From: Asanoa ishikariensis
GTDB taxonomy: Bacteria; Actinomycetota; Actinomycetes; Mycobacteriales; Micromonosporaceae
Direction: 5' to 3'
NCBI RefSeq assembly: GCF_900107455.1
Contig: NZ_FNQB01000003.1
Location: 682,001 to 746,000, forward strand
DNA length: 64,000 nt
In this document: one piece after another, positions 8,961-16,983 of the stretch
Position numbering within the stretch: position 1 is the first letter of the stretch
How the letters are laid out: every line of letters starts with the position of its first letter
Translations under genes and position numbers: made by a program
The notes under the pieces: generated by a model
What the model was told of the DNA's origin: nothing
Seen by the model: only the letters and a program-made list of their open reading frames with translations
Database searches by the model: none

Positions 8961-9518
8961 GTGCCCAGAGCACTGCTCCTGACCGGCGATGCCGCCGAGG
9001 AGCTCGACACCATGTATCCCTACTACCGCGTGCAGGAGGGCGGCTGGGACGTTGACGTCTCGTCACGGACGATGCGTGACGTGCAACTGGTCATCCACGA
9101 GTTCGACCCCAACTCCGACGCCTATGTGGAGAAGAACGGCCGGAAGCTGCCGGTCGACGTGCCCTGGGCTGACGTCGACGTCGAGCGCTATGACGCCCTC
9201 ATCATCCCCGGGGGCCGTGCCCCCGAGTGGATCCGTGTCGACGCCGACGTCAGGCGCATCACGGAGCACTTCTTCGCGCGTAACCTCCCCATCGCGCTGG
9301 TGTGCCACGGCGCGCAGGTGCCAGCGGTGTACGGGCTGCTCAAGGGTCGAAAGACGGCGTGCTTCCCGCCCATCACCGGTGACATGGAGAACGCGGGCGC
9401 GACCGTCATCGACGCTCCCGACGTCGTGGACGGCAACCTCGTCTCTTGCCGGGGCTGGCCCGACATGCCGCAGTTCGGCAGGGCGATGATGGAGCTCTTC
9501 TCGAAGTCCGTCAACTGA
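8961..9518 (+). CDS. DJ-1/PfpI family protein
   Basis: Glutamine-amidotransferase-like fold, 185 aa. GTG start at 8961 preceded by GAGGAG. The nucleophile-elbow cysteine is in LVCHGAQVP, and the acidic residue that usually activates it lies in the IIPGGRAPEW segment. Family members are proteases, deglycases, glyoxalase III or hydratases, and the exact reaction is not predictable. The GntR gene ends 88 bases upstream and the hydrolase start lies 11 bases downstream, so it is probably co-expressed with both. A role in handling a reactive carbonyl from the neighbouring catabolic genes is inference. Confidence 0.88.
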   Translation: MPRALLLTGDAAEELDTMYPYYRVQEGGWDVDVSSRTMRDVQLVIHEFDPNSDAYVEKNGRKLPVDVPWADVDVERYDALIIPGGRAPEWIRVDADVRRITEHFFARNLPIALVCHGAQVPAVYGLLKGRKTACFPPITGDMENAGATVIDAPDVVDGNLVSCRGWPDMPQFGRAMMELFSKSVN

Positions 9519-9529
9519 GCTTTGCCCTG

Positions 9530-10342
9530 GTGACACCACTTCGGACGATCACGGTGGATGGTTCACCCGTCCAGGTCCTGGAGAGCGGCACCGGGCCCGC
9601 GGTGCTGATGCTGCACGGCTCCGGACCCGGCACGACCGGGTCCGGCGCCTGGGCGACGACGGCGCAGGCGCTGGGCACGTCCTGGCACGTGGTGGCTCCT
9701 GACCAGGCGGGGTTCGGCCGCACACCGGTCCCGGCGGGCTCCAGGGGTGGGCTCCGGCTCTGGACGGAGCAGGCCGCGAGCCTGATGGACGCGCTCGGCA
9801 TCGACGACTACGCCGTGGTGGGTCACTCCATGGGCGGTGCCGTGGCGCTGGCGTTGGCGGCCGCGCGCCCCCAGCAGGTCACCCGTGTCGTGGCGGTCTC
9901 GACGATGGGCGCCCCCGGGGCGCCCCTGTCCGCCGACCTCGACGCGCTCTGGGCCGCCCCCGCCGGCCCGCTCGGGGCACGAGACATGCTGAGCCGCCTC
10001 GTCCTCGACCAAGCGCTCGTGACCGATTCGGCCGTCGATGCCCGCGCGGCCGCGATGCGAGCGGGTGCGGCCGCGTACGCGTCGTTGTTCCCTCCACCTA
10101 GGACACGGTGGGTCGACGAGCTCACCCTCTCGGCGCACACGCTGGCAGCGATCCGCGCGCCCGTGCTGCTCGTTCACGGGGCCGAGGACCGGGTCACCCC
10201 GCTCGGGACGGCAGCCCTGCCCCTGCTCGAACACCTGGCCGATGTCCGTCTGCACGTGCTCGGCCGATGCGGGCACGTGCCGGCGATCGAGCACCCGCGC
10301 GAGTTCAGGCAACTGCTGTCGGGCTTCCTCCGCCCGGACTGA
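9530..10342 (+). CDS. Alpha/beta hydrolase, meta-cleavage-product hydrolase type
   Basis: Cytosolic alpha/beta hydrolase, 270 aa. GTG at 9530 is 11 bases after the DJ-1 stop. The oxyanion-hole segment LHGSGPGTTGSGAW resembles carbon-carbon bond hydrolases such as BphD and HsaD. The catalytic triad is visible: Ser in GHSMGGA, Asp in HGAEDRVTP and His in GRCGHVPAIEHP. The substrate could be a vinylogous 1,5-diketone or an ester. The gene closes the rightward transcript that starts with the GntR regulator. No ring-cleaving dioxygenase is present in the window. Confidence 0.87.
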   Translation: MTPLRTITVDGSPVQVLESGTGPAVLMLHGSGPGTTGSGAWATTAQALGTSWHVVAPDQAGFGRTPVPAGSRGGLRLWTEQAASLMDALGIDDYAVVGHSMGGAVALALAAARPQQVTRVVAVSTMGAPGAPLSADLDALWAAPAGPLGARDMLSRLVLDQALVTDSAVDARAAAMRAGAAAYASLFPPPRTRWVDELTLSAHTLAAIRAPVLLVHGAEDRVTPLGTAALPLLEHLADVRLHVLGRCGHVPAIEHPREFRQLLSGFLRPD

Positions 10343-10369
10343 GGTCACCAATCGCTGCGGCAGGTCCGC

Positions 10370-10564
10370 TCACCAGAGGTCGAGTGGTCCGGGGATCTCG
10401 TCGGCAATGCGGTCCGGGAGGTACCGCGTCGCGACGTGAAGGTCGGCGTCCAGGACCGTCACCGACGATTCGGCGGGGTGAGCGACCATCCACCCGACTC
10501 CGGCGACGTGGCTGATCCGTCCCACGGGCGGGAGTGCGACCTCGGCGATCAGGACAGGACGCAC
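10370..10564 (-). CDS. Small hypothetical protein, possible beta-propeller remnant
   Basis: Reading frame of 64 codons from a GTG at 10564, 30 bases after the EthD gene on the same strand. The wording (WMVAHPAESSVTVLDADL) looks like one blade of a beta-propeller, but the frame ends after about one repeat. It may be a truncated remnant or a chance frame. No clear ribosome-binding site precedes it. Confidence 0.35.
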   Translation of the reverse strand: MRPVLIAEVALPPVGRISHVAGVGWMVAHPAESSVTVLDADLHVATRYLPDRIADEIPGPLDLW

Positions 10565-10594
10565 CGCGACAGCCTAGCGCCGCCGCCTTTACGA

Positions 10595-10894
10595 CTACTC
10601 GATGTCCGAGAACAGCCCCGTGAAAGTCACCTGTGTTCCCGCGAGCCCACCGAACAGGGCTGCGGCGGCCGGGGTGGCGACCGCGGCCGAAGCGTCCTCG
10701 TAGCTGTCGAAGTACAGGTCGAGTGTGCGGTACGCGGGAGTGGGCGAGCCGTCCTCCTTCGGCCACACCTTGGCCGATTCGACCCACTGGAGCTTCGGCA
10801 GCGTTTTCGCGGCCTGCCGCACCTCCGCGTACGCCTTCTCGAACGCGTCCGGGTCCGCTGGATTGTCGACGATCAACGTGATCTTGGTGGGCAT
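10595..10894 (-). CDS. EthD-domain protein
   Basis: Small dimeric ferredoxin-like alpha+beta barrel protein, 99 aa, cytosolic. ATG at 10894 preceded by GGAGG eight bases away; an upstream in-frame start lacks such a site. The pattern MPTKITLIVDNPADPDAFEK at the N-terminus and a C-terminal TFTGLFSDIE matches the EthD family, which is associated with ether or aromatic degradation and with polyketide cyclisation. It is followed by the membrane-protein gene region on the same strand with no obvious functional link. Confidence 0.85.
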   Translation of the reverse strand: MPTKITLIVDNPADPDAFEKAYAEVRQAAKTLPKLQWVESAKVWPKEDGSPTPAYRTLDLYFDSYEDASAAVATPAAAALFGGLAGTQVTFTGLFSDIE

Positions 10895-10943
10895 GACGCC
10901 CTCCTTCGCTAGTCGGGATGGCTGAGCTCGCCACCAGTCCATC

Positions 10944-11495
10944 TCAGTTGGTCTTCGCCTTGCGGCGCAGCCGGATCGCGGCGATGAGGAAGAAAATGGC
11001 GCCGGGGATGGCATAGCCGATCGCGTTGGTCAGCGCCGGGTCGTCGGCGGAGGCAGCCGCGACGAACGACCCGCCGGCGAGCACAGAGAGGCCGCCGCTG
11101 ATGATCATCGGCCAGTGACCGCTCATTCCGCGGCGGGTAAGACCCACGATGAGCTGAACCAACCCCGCCACCACCGCCCAGGCGCCCCACACGCGCAGGA
11201 CCGCCGGGATGCCGGAAGCGCCGGCCACGGCCAGACCGACCGCGGCAAGCAGGCTGACCACGATGTTGACGTAGAGCAGGGTGGACGAGGTGCGCGAGGA
11301 GCGTAGGTCGACGACCGCGGCGGCCGCGTCGACCAGCGGGTAGAGCACGAGGAGCGTGGCGGCGAGCACGTTGAGCTCGTCGGCGACCGCGAACGTCACG
11401 ACGGCCCAGACGATGGCGAACGCGAAGCGGGCGAAGTACAGGCGCCGGAGCGCGGCCGCCGTCGTCGAGAAGGCGGGTGCGGTCACGGTGGTCAT
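10944..11495 (-). CDS. HdeD-like (DUF308-type) membrane protein
   Basis: Integral membrane protein, 183 aa, with about six hydrophobic segments and a basic C-terminus (RLRRKAKTN). ATG at 11495 with GAAAGG upstream. It resembles the DUF308/HdeD group of small six-helix proteins linked to acid or general stress, but no biochemical role is known for such paralogues. It is divergent from a TetR gene, and the 108-base gap carries two copies of a TetR-type operator. Repression by that TetR is therefore likely. Confidence 0.85.
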   Translation of the reverse strand: MTTVTAPAFSTTAAALRRLYFARFAFAIVWAVVTFAVADELNVLAATLLVLYPLVDAAAAVVDLRSSRTSSTLLYVNIVVSLLAAVGLAVAGASGIPAVLRVWGAWAVVAGLVQLIVGLTRRGMSGHWPMIISGGLSVLAGGSFVAAASADDPALTNAIGYAIPGAIFFLIAAIRLRRKAKTN

Positions 11496-11525
11496 GGTCA
11501 GCCTTTCGATGGTGCGCAGCAGAAC

Positions 11526-11537
11526 GAACGTTCTGTC
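11526..11537. promoter_or_regulatory. TetR operator copy 1
   Basis: GAACGTTCTGTC, containing the perfect palindrome GAACGTTC at 11526-11533. It repeats in inverse orientation the sequence GACAGAACGTTC found at 11573. It lies 31 bases upstream of the membrane-protein start. Confidence 0.7.
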
Positions 11538-11572
11538 TCCCCCACGATGACAACCGCGGCGCGAACTGTCAA

Positions 11573-11585
11573 GACAGAACGTTCT
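11573..11585. promoter_or_regulatory. TetR operator copy 2
   Basis: GACAGAACGTTCT; the centre AGAACGTTCT is a perfect 10-base palindrome. It lies just before a TACGAT hexamer (11592-11597) that would be the -10 box of the TetR gene, so a bound repressor would block the polymerase. It is 51 bases centre to centre from copy 1. Confidence 0.7.
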
Positions 11586-11603
11586 ATCCGCTACGATGGG
11601 CAC

Positions 11604-12203
11604 ATGGCTCGCAGTGAACCCGGGACCCAGCCGTCCGAGGCACGCCTCCGGCTCCTGACCACGGCGACCGGAGTCTTCTACGCCGAGGGCATCCACTCGG
11701 TCGGCGTCGACCGGATCATCGCCGAGGCGAAGGTGACCCGGGCCACCTTCTATCGGCACTTCCCCGGCAAGGAAGACCTGGTCCTCGCCTACCTGCAGAG
11801 CGCCGACCAGGGCATCCGCGGCCAGGTGGAGGCGGCGATCGCCGCCGCGGGCGCATCGGCGGGTGACGCCGTCCGGGCCGTCGCGGCGGCGATCGCCGAG
11901 GGCATCCAGTCGCCCGGCTTCCGCGGCTGCGCCTTCCTGAACGCGGTGGCGGAATATCCCGATCTCGCCCATCCCGTGCATCAGGCGGTTCTCGCCCATC
12001 GGGGGTGGTTCCTCGACACGATCAACACCCTGATGGAGCGCATCGAGGTGACTGGGGCCGAAGGGGCCGCGCAGCACTTTGTGATGCTCCGCGACGGCGC
12101 CATGGCGGCCGGGTGCCTGTTCGACCCGGCCGCGATCTGCGAGACCTTCCTACGCGGTGTCGACGGGCTCGTCGAGGTGCACGGGTCGCGCCAGCCAGCC
12201 TGA
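11604..12203 (+). CDS. TetR/AcrR-family repressor
   Basis: DNA-binding regulator, 199 aa. The N-terminal helix-turn-helix reads VDRIIAEAKVTRATFYRHF and is followed by a ligand-binding domain with a TetR_C-like pattern. I chose the ATG at 11604; a frame extension upstream runs through the operator and promoter. A TACGAT -10-like box ends six bases before this ATG, so the transcript may be leaderless. Two palindromic sites in the divergent promoter indicate autoregulation and control of the HdeD-like gene. Confidence 0.93.
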   Translation: MARSEPGTQPSEARLRLLTTATGVFYAEGIHSVGVDRIIAEAKVTRATFYRHFPGKEDLVLAYLQSADQGIRGQVEAAIAAAGASAGDAVRAVAAAIAEGIQSPGFRGCAFLNAVAEYPDLAHPVHQAVLAHRGWFLDTINTLMERIEVTGAEGAAQHFVMLRDGAMAAGCLFDPAAICETFLRGVDGLVEVHGSRQPA

Positions 12204-12304
12204 GCGCACCAGGAATCAAGTGGTCGTCAAGACGCTCGACATATGTTCGAGGAAAGGCCCACGATTCGAGGCGGGTCCGGAGATGACTGTGTCGGGAGGA
12301 TCAG

Positions 12305-12739
12305 ATGTCCAAGAAGTACACCGGTAGCTGCGCCTGTGGCGCAGTGACATACGGGTTCGACAGTGAGCCGAGCTTCATCGCCAACTGCCACTGCACAGAC
12401 TGCAAGCGATCCTCGGGTGGAGAGATGGCGACCTTCGCGGCGGTGCCCGATGCGGACTTCACCGTGTCCGGCGCGGACACCACCAAGACCTACTCCTACG
12501 GCCCGGACGCCGAAACGTGCGCGGGCAAGGGACTTGATCGCGTCTTCTGCACCAACTGCGGCTCCCGTGCGTACACCAACAACCTCAAGGACTTCCCGGG
12601 CATCGTCTTCGTGCAGGAAGGCACTCTGGACCGCCTCGACGAGTGGTTCCCGCCCCAGGCCGAGATCTTCACGTGGAGCCGCGAGAAGTGGCTGCCGGCG
12701 CTCGACATCGCGCAGTACGACCACCGCGCGCCGGCCTGA
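12305..12739 (+). CDS. GFA (CENP-V type) zinc protein
   Basis: Member of the glutathione-dependent formaldehyde-activating enzyme family, 144 aa, cytosolic. Zinc-binding cysteines are visible in SCACGAVTY near residues 9-11, NCHCTDC near 29-34 and FCTNCGSRA near 83-86. ATG at 12305 is preceded by GGGAGG. An imperfect dyad with arms CTCGA and TCGAG at 12235-12251 lies upstream and may be regulatory. The stop is only five bases from the end of the convergent tetracycline-resistance-like gene. Most family members do not act on formaldehyde, so the reaction is unknown. Confidence 0.88.
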   Translation: MSKKYTGSCACGAVTYGFDSEPSFIANCHCTDCKRSSGGEMATFAAVPDADFTVSGADTTKTYSYGPDAETCAGKGLDRVFCTNCGSRAYTNNLKDFPGIVFVQEGTLDRLDEWFPPQAEIFTWSREKWLPALDIAQYDHRAPA

Positions 12740-12744
12740 TCTTC

Positions 12745-14694
12745 TTAAACCCGCCGTTGTACGTGCAGCAGGTACTCGCGGCGGTCCAGCGGGTTGTGGT
12801 CCGTGCGCGGGCGTTCCGGCCACGGGCACGGGGCCGCGCCGTAGTGGTCGAAGGCGCTCTCCAGCACCCCCTCGCCACGGGTCAGTGACGGCAGCCGGGT
12901 CTCCAGGGCGTGCACCCGGGCGGCCGGGATGTCGCCCTCGACGATCGCGACCGCGCCGGCCGTGGCGGTGTCGGTCGGCAGGGCACGGTGTTTGGCCAGT
13001 ACGGGCAGCACCGCGCCCAGCAGGTCGGCCGGCAGTTCCAGGCGGAAGTGGTGCACCGGCTCGTGCACGGCCGTCCGGGCCTGGCGCAGTGCGGCCATCA
13101 GCACCAGCGGCGTCAGGTTGCGGAAGTCGCCGGCCGTGCTGGACATGCTCTTGTCGAACGTGCCGTGGGCGTGGCTCTGCCGGGCGTAGTAGCCCGAGTG
13201 CGTCATCGTCACCACGCAGTCCACCACCCGCCAGCCGTGCGGCCCCGCGCCGAGCACCTCGTGCACGGTCTCCTCGACCGCGGCGAAGAACGCGGGCGGC
13301 ATCGAACCGAGCTCGACGCCGAGCCGGAACACGACGCCGGAGTCGACCGAGCCGGGCTCGACCCGCAGGCCGACGGTGGCGAGGAACGGCGCCTCGTGCT
13401 TGAGCTCGTGCGCCTCGCCGCTGCCGACCACCCGCTCCACGCAGATGGTGGTCGACTCGCGGAAGGTGACCGCCAGGTCGTACTCGTCGGCCAGGGTCGC
13501 CTGGATCACCTCCTTCTGGACCTCTCCGTACAGCGACACCGACGTCTCGTCGCGCACGTCGTCGCGGCGCAGATTGATCAACGGGTCCTGCTCGGCCAGC
13601 TCGGTCAGGGCCGCGTGCAGCGCCCCGGCCTGGCCCGGGCGATCCGGCACCACCACGGTCTCCAGGGACGGCGGGGCGAAATGCCGTCTCGCACCTGGCC
13701 GCGCCCGACCGACGGTGTCGCCGATCCGCACCTCGGACAGGCCACGCACGACCGCGATCCGCCCGGCCGGCACCGCGGCGCGTGACGTCAGCGCACCGTC
13801 CGCGAAGACGCCGATCCCGGTGATCTTCGCGTCCGCGTCCCGCAGCGACACCCGGTCGCGCACCGCGAGCGTGCCGTCGAACATCCGCACGTACGCCAGC
13901 CTCTCGCCGGCCGGGCCGCGCTCGACCTTGAACACGGTGCCGGACGGCGGAGCCTCCGGGTCACCGCCCGCGGCCGGGAGCAGGTCGCGGATCCCCGTCA
14001 TCAGCTCGGGTACGCCGGTGCCGGTGATCGCCGACCCCGCGTACACGGGATGCACCCAGGATCTGGCGGTCTGCGCGGCGAGCTCCGCGCGGAGGCGGGC
14101 CGCGGCGACGACGCCGTCTTCGACGAATGCGGCGAGCACCGCGTCCGAGCGCACCGCGAGCAGGTCGGCCAGGCCCGGCTCGCCCGGTGCGAAGGAGGCC
14201 GTGCGGGTCCCCGCGTCCCGGACGGATCCCATCGGCTGTGGGCGCAGGTCCAGGCGCCGCTCGAGGTCGGCGAGCAGCGCGGCCGGCCGGGCACCGCCGC
14301 GGTCGACCTTGTTGAGGAAGACCAGCAGCGGGATGCCCAGCCGGCGCAGCGCCCGGGTCAACACCCGGGTCTGCGGTTGGACGCCCTCGACGGCGGAGAC
14401 CACCAGGACGGCGCCGTCGAGCACGGCGAGGACCCGCTCCACCTCGGCGATGAAGTCCGGGTGGCCGGGTGTGTCGATCAGGTTGACGGTGACGTCGTCG
14501 ATCGGGAACGACACCACGGCCGACTTGATCGTGATGCCGCGCTGCCGTTCGAGGGCGAGCGTGTCGGTGCGGGTGCTGCCGTCGTCGACGGAGCCGAGCT
14601 CGTCGATCACACCGGCGGCGTGCAGAAGCCGCTCGGTCAGGCTGGTCTTACCTGCGTCGACATGGGCGAGGATTCCGAGGTTGAGCGTGCGCAA
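12745..14694 (-). CDS. Tet(M)/OtrA-like ribosomal protection GTPase
   Basis: Translational GTPase of the EF-G-like tetracycline resistance class, 649 aa, the normal length. G1 AHVDAGKTS, the switch region QRGITIKSA, G3 DTPGHPDF and G4 NKVD are present at the N-terminus. EF-G-like domains II-V follow, including a C-terminal domain with the HSGYYARQSHAHGTFD segment. It would remove tetracycline-class drugs from the ribosome, either as self-protection or intrinsic resistance. The start is a TTG at 14694, with AAGGA nine bases upstream. A short reading frame precedes and overlaps it. It is divergent from the sigma factor gene. An OtrA-type assignment is by family resemblance only. Confidence 0.92.
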   Translation of the reverse strand: MRTLNLGILAHVDAGKTSLTERLLHAAGVIDELGSVDDGSTRTDTLALERQRGITIKSAVVSFPIDDVTVNLIDTPGHPDFIAEVERVLAVLDGAVLVVSAVEGVQPQTRVLTRALRRLGIPLLVFLNKVDRGGARPAALLADLERRLDLRPQPMGSVRDAGTRTASFAPGEPGLADLLAVRSDAVLAAFVEDGVVAAARLRAELAAQTARSWVHPVYAGSAITGTGVPELMTGIRDLLPAAGGDPEAPPSGTVFKVERGPAGERLAYVRMFDGTLAVRDRVSLRDADAKITGIGVFADGALTSRAAVPAGRIAVVRGLSEVRIGDTVGRARPGARRHFAPPSLETVVVPDRPGQAGALHAALTELAEQDPLINLRRDDVRDETSVSLYGEVQKEVIQATLADEYDLAVTFRESTTICVERVVGSGEAHELKHEAPFLATVGLRVEPGSVDSGVVFRLGVELGSMPPAFFAAVEETVHEVLGAGPHGWRVVDCVVTMTHSGYYARQSHAHGTFDKSMSSTAGDFRNLTPLVLMAALRQARTAVHEPVHHFRLELPADLLGAVLPVLAKHRALPTDTATAGAVAIVEGDIPAARVHALETRLPSLTRGEGVLESAFDHYGAAPCPWPERPRTDHNPLDRREYLLHVQRRV

Positions 14695-14755
14695 GCGAGC
14701 TGTCCTTCACGTGGGCGGAATGGGCCGACGGAACGAACACGCGAGCTGCACGCAT
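14648..14755 (-). CDS. Possible 35-codon leader peptide of the ribosomal protection gene
   Basis: ATG at 14755 opens MRAARVFVPSAHSAHVK and stops with TAA at 14648-14650, inside the first codons of the resistance gene. It has an AAAGGGGA site nine bases upstream. A short leader frame before tet(M)-class genes is known to take part in attenuation, and overlapping the main start would couple translation. No transcription terminator is obvious, so this is a suggestion. Confidence 0.4.
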   Translation of the reverse strand: MRAARVFVPSAHSAHVKDSSLAHAQPRNPRPCRRR

Positions 14756-14909
14756 CTCAGGAATCCCCTTTCGTTAGACAGCCACCTCAACACATCCGCG
14801 GAGGCGCCGGCAACGGATTTATGGCGCGTCGTGGACCCGACAGGCGGTCCTGCAACCGGGCAGGCCTCCCCAAAGTAAAAGAGGTGTATCCACGGGGAGG
14901 AGAGACTCG

Positions 14910-15413
14910 GTGCGGGACGCACAAAGTTTTGACGAGTTCTACCGCGCGACAGCGGTACGAACGCTGCGCTACGCCGTCGGCGTCGTCGGAGACGCGACGG
15001 AGGCGCAGGACGCGGTCCAGGAGGCGTACGCCCGGGCGTGGCGGCGCTGGGACACGGTCGCGGCCCATCCGGCGCCGGAGGCCTGGGTGCGGTTGGTGGT
15101 CAGTCGCCTGGCCACCGACCGTTGGCGACGGATCAGCGGCATCGCGGCGTTGCTGCGCCGCACCGGCCCACCACCACCGGCACCACCACCGGACGAGAAC
15201 ACTGTTCTGCTGGTCGAGGCCCTGCGCGCGCTGCCGGCGAACCACCGCCGCGCGCTGGCTCTGCATTACCTGTGCGACCGGTCGGTCGACGAGATCGCGG
15301 CCGAGATCGGCGCGAAACCCAACACGGTGAAGTCCTGGCTGGCCCGCGGCCGCGAGCGCCTCGCGCTGCAGCTCGCCGGGACCGGCTTCGATCTGGAGGC
15401 GCAGGATGCGTGA
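14910..15413 (+). CDS. RNA polymerase sigma factor, SigE (ECF) family
   Basis: Extracytoplasmic-function sigma factor, 167 aa. Region 2 runs through AQDAVQEAYARAWRRW with the -10-reading helix. A short Pro-rich linker (about residues 84-94) separates it from region 4, which ends in EIGAKPNTVKSWLARGRERL. GTG start at 14910 is preceded by GGGGAGGAG. The next gene starts inside its 3' end (overlap of eight bases) and encodes a single-pass membrane protein, the usual place for an anti-sigma factor or signal sensor. Confidence 0.93.
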   Translation: MRDAQSFDEFYRATAVRTLRYAVGVVGDATEAQDAVQEAYARAWRRWDTVAAHPAPEAWVRLVVSRLATDRWRRISGIAALLRRTGPPPPAPPPDENTVLLVEALRALPANHRRALALHYLCDRSVDEIAAEIGAKPNTVKSWLARGRERLALQLAGTGFDLEAQDA

Positions 15414-16266
15414 CTTCGAGAGCCAGTACGCGAAACTCGCCTCCACTGTGGATGGCACTCGACTGCCCGGCGCGGAGGCCCTCCGCCGGGACGCGGACCG
15501 GTACGCCCACCGCCGGATGGCCGTCGTGGCCGGAGCCGTCGTCGCCGTGCTCGGCGCGACCGGCGTAGCGGTCCTCGGCGCGCCGGCGCCGCGTCCGCAG
15601 CCCGTCGCGCCACCGAGCCCGACGGTCCAGCGGAGCCCGACACCGACCCCGCCCACCGCCTCGCCGACCGCGCCGCCGATCGCGCCGCCGACCTCGACAC
15701 CACCCAGCCGGCCGCCTAACTCGGCGCGCCCGGTGGTCACGACCATTCCGGACCGGGCCTTCCTCGTCATCCCCCGCGACATGCGCCTCGCGGGCGCACG
15801 GCCCGATCTCGTGGGCGCCGGCCTGGAGGTGCCCAGGCTGTGCGACAACCCGCTGCGCGACCATCCGACGGCGACCGCCCGGCGGGCCCAGACCACCGAC
15901 TACGAGGGTGGTGGGTGGGTCACCCAGATGATCTCCGCACACCGCCACGGCGGGGCGGCCCAGGTCATCCGCGAGGTGCGCGCCGACCTCGCGAGCTGCG
16001 ACTCCGTCACGGACGGCGCTCTCACGATCAAAATCCGGACCGAGAGCTCCCCGGGGTACGGGGACGAGTCGGTGCAGGTGCTGGAGCAGGTGACGAGGTC
16101 GGGCGACGGCGGCCGCCCCCGGTGGGAGATCCGAGCCATGGTCATCCGGGTCGGTGACGTCGTGACCGTGCTGATGACCGGCAACTCCGAGAACGAGCAC
16201 ACGGCCGTGGCCGACCTGCGCCGCTTCGCCCCGCTCGCGGTCGAGACGATCGAGGACTGGCGGTGA
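15406..16266 (+). CDS. Single-pass membrane protein, candidate anti-sigma partner
   Basis: 286 aa: a short cytoplasmic N-terminal part (about 1-37), one transmembrane helix (about 38-58), a Pro/Thr/Ser-rich extracytoplasmic linker (about 60-105) and a globular domain with several cysteines. It overlaps the sigma gene by eight bases, so the two are co-translated. The N-terminal stretch is too short to match a classical zinc anti-sigma domain, so partner status comes from gene order. The stop lies six bases from the end of the convergent thioredoxin gene. Confidence 0.8.
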   Translation: MRDFESQYAKLASTVDGTRLPGAEALRRDADRYAHRRMAVVAGAVVAVLGATGVAVLGAPAPRPQPVAPPSPTVQRSPTPTPPTASPTAPPIAPPTSTPPSRPPNSARPVVTTIPDRAFLVIPRDMRLAGARPDLVGAGLEVPRLCDNPLRDHPTATARRAQTTDYEGGGWVTQMISAHRHGGAAQVIREVRADLASCDSVTDGALTIKIRTESSPGYGDESVQVLEQVTRSGDGGRPRWEIRAMVIRVGDVVTVLMTGNSENEHTAVADLRRFAPLAVETIEDWR

Positions 16267-16272
16267 CCGGCC

Positions 16273-16605
16273 TCAGAGGTGCCGGGTAAGCAGGTCGCGC
16301 AACGCCGACTTGGGACGGGCGCCGACGGTGGCGCTGACCAGTTCGCCGGCGCGGAAGACGAGCAGGGTCGGTAGCGAGCGCACCTCGTACGCCCGGCAGG
16401 TCTCGGAGTTCGCGTCGGCGTCCAGGGTGGCCACCGTCATGCGCCCGTCCAACTCGACGGCGAGCTCGGCCAGGCTCCGGGAGATCGCGTGGCAGGGCGG
16501 GCACCACTCGGCCCAGATGTCGACCACGATCGGCTTCGGGGACGCCAGGACGACGTCGGCGAAGGTCTCGTCGGTCACGGTGACTAGCAGGTCCTGCTGG
16601 AGCAT
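16273..16605 (-). CDS. Thioredoxin with a WCPPC active site
   Basis: Cytosolic thioredoxin-fold protein, 110 aa. The active site is Trp34-Cys35-Pro-Pro-Cys38 instead of the common WCGPC, which should alter its redox potential. The cis-proline is in RSLPTLLVF. It starts inside the 3' end of the MerR gene (22-base overlap), so the two are translationally coupled. It may reduce the regulator's cysteines. Confidence 0.93.
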   Translation of the reverse strand: MLQQDLLVTVTDETFADVVLASPKPIVVDIWAEWCPPCHAISRSLAELAVELDGRMTVATLDADANSETCRAYEVRSLPTLLVFRAGELVSATVGARPKSALRDLLTRHL

Positions 16606-16967
16606 GTGTTCTCCCGGCTCTCGATGGCGACGGTCAACTGGGCGTGGAGCCGGTCGCGCACCTCGCGCATCCGGTCGATCCCGGCGTCCACCTCGGCGAT
16701 CTTGCGGCGGAGCACCGCGACCGAGTCCGGGCAGACGTCGCCCGACGGATGCCCGGCCCGCAGGCAGTCGACGAACGGACGGATGTCGTCGAGTGCGAAC
16801 CCGATCCCGAGCAGAGTCCGGATCTCCCGCACCACCCGCAGCTCCGCGTCGTCGTAGACGCGGTAACCGTTGGCCGAGCGCCCGGCCCGCAACAGCCCGT
16901 GCGTCTCGTAGTAGCGCAGCGCCCGGGTGCTCGTGCCGGCCTGCTCGGCCAACTCCCCGATCAGCAT
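16584..16967 (-). CDS. MerR-family regulator paired with thioredoxin
   Basis: DNA-binding regulator, 127 aa from the ATG at 16967. The N-terminal winged helix reads IGELAEQAGTSTRALRYYET, and a coiled-coil dimerisation helix follows. Cysteines at 68 and 79 flank the loop DCLRAGHPSGDVC, and the tail contains TCSSRTC, so a thiol-based or metal signal is plausible. An inverted repeat at 16984-17006, just upstream, is a candidate autoregulatory site. The longer open frame upstream is a shadow of the SnoaL-like gene. Confidence 0.9.
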   Translation of the reverse strand: MLIGELAEQAGTSTRALRYYETHGLLRAGRSANGYRVYDDAELRVVREIRTLLGIGFALDDIRPFVDCLRAGHPSGDVCPDSVAVLRRKIAEVDAGIDRMREVRDRLHAQLTVAIESRENTCSSRTC

Positions 16968-16983
16968 GGACCCGACGCTAGAC

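Noticed and set aside
12235-12251. Dyad CTCGA...TCGAG before the GFA gene as a definite operator
   Set aside because: Single short imperfect dyad with no regulator nearby; kept only as a remark in the gene entry.
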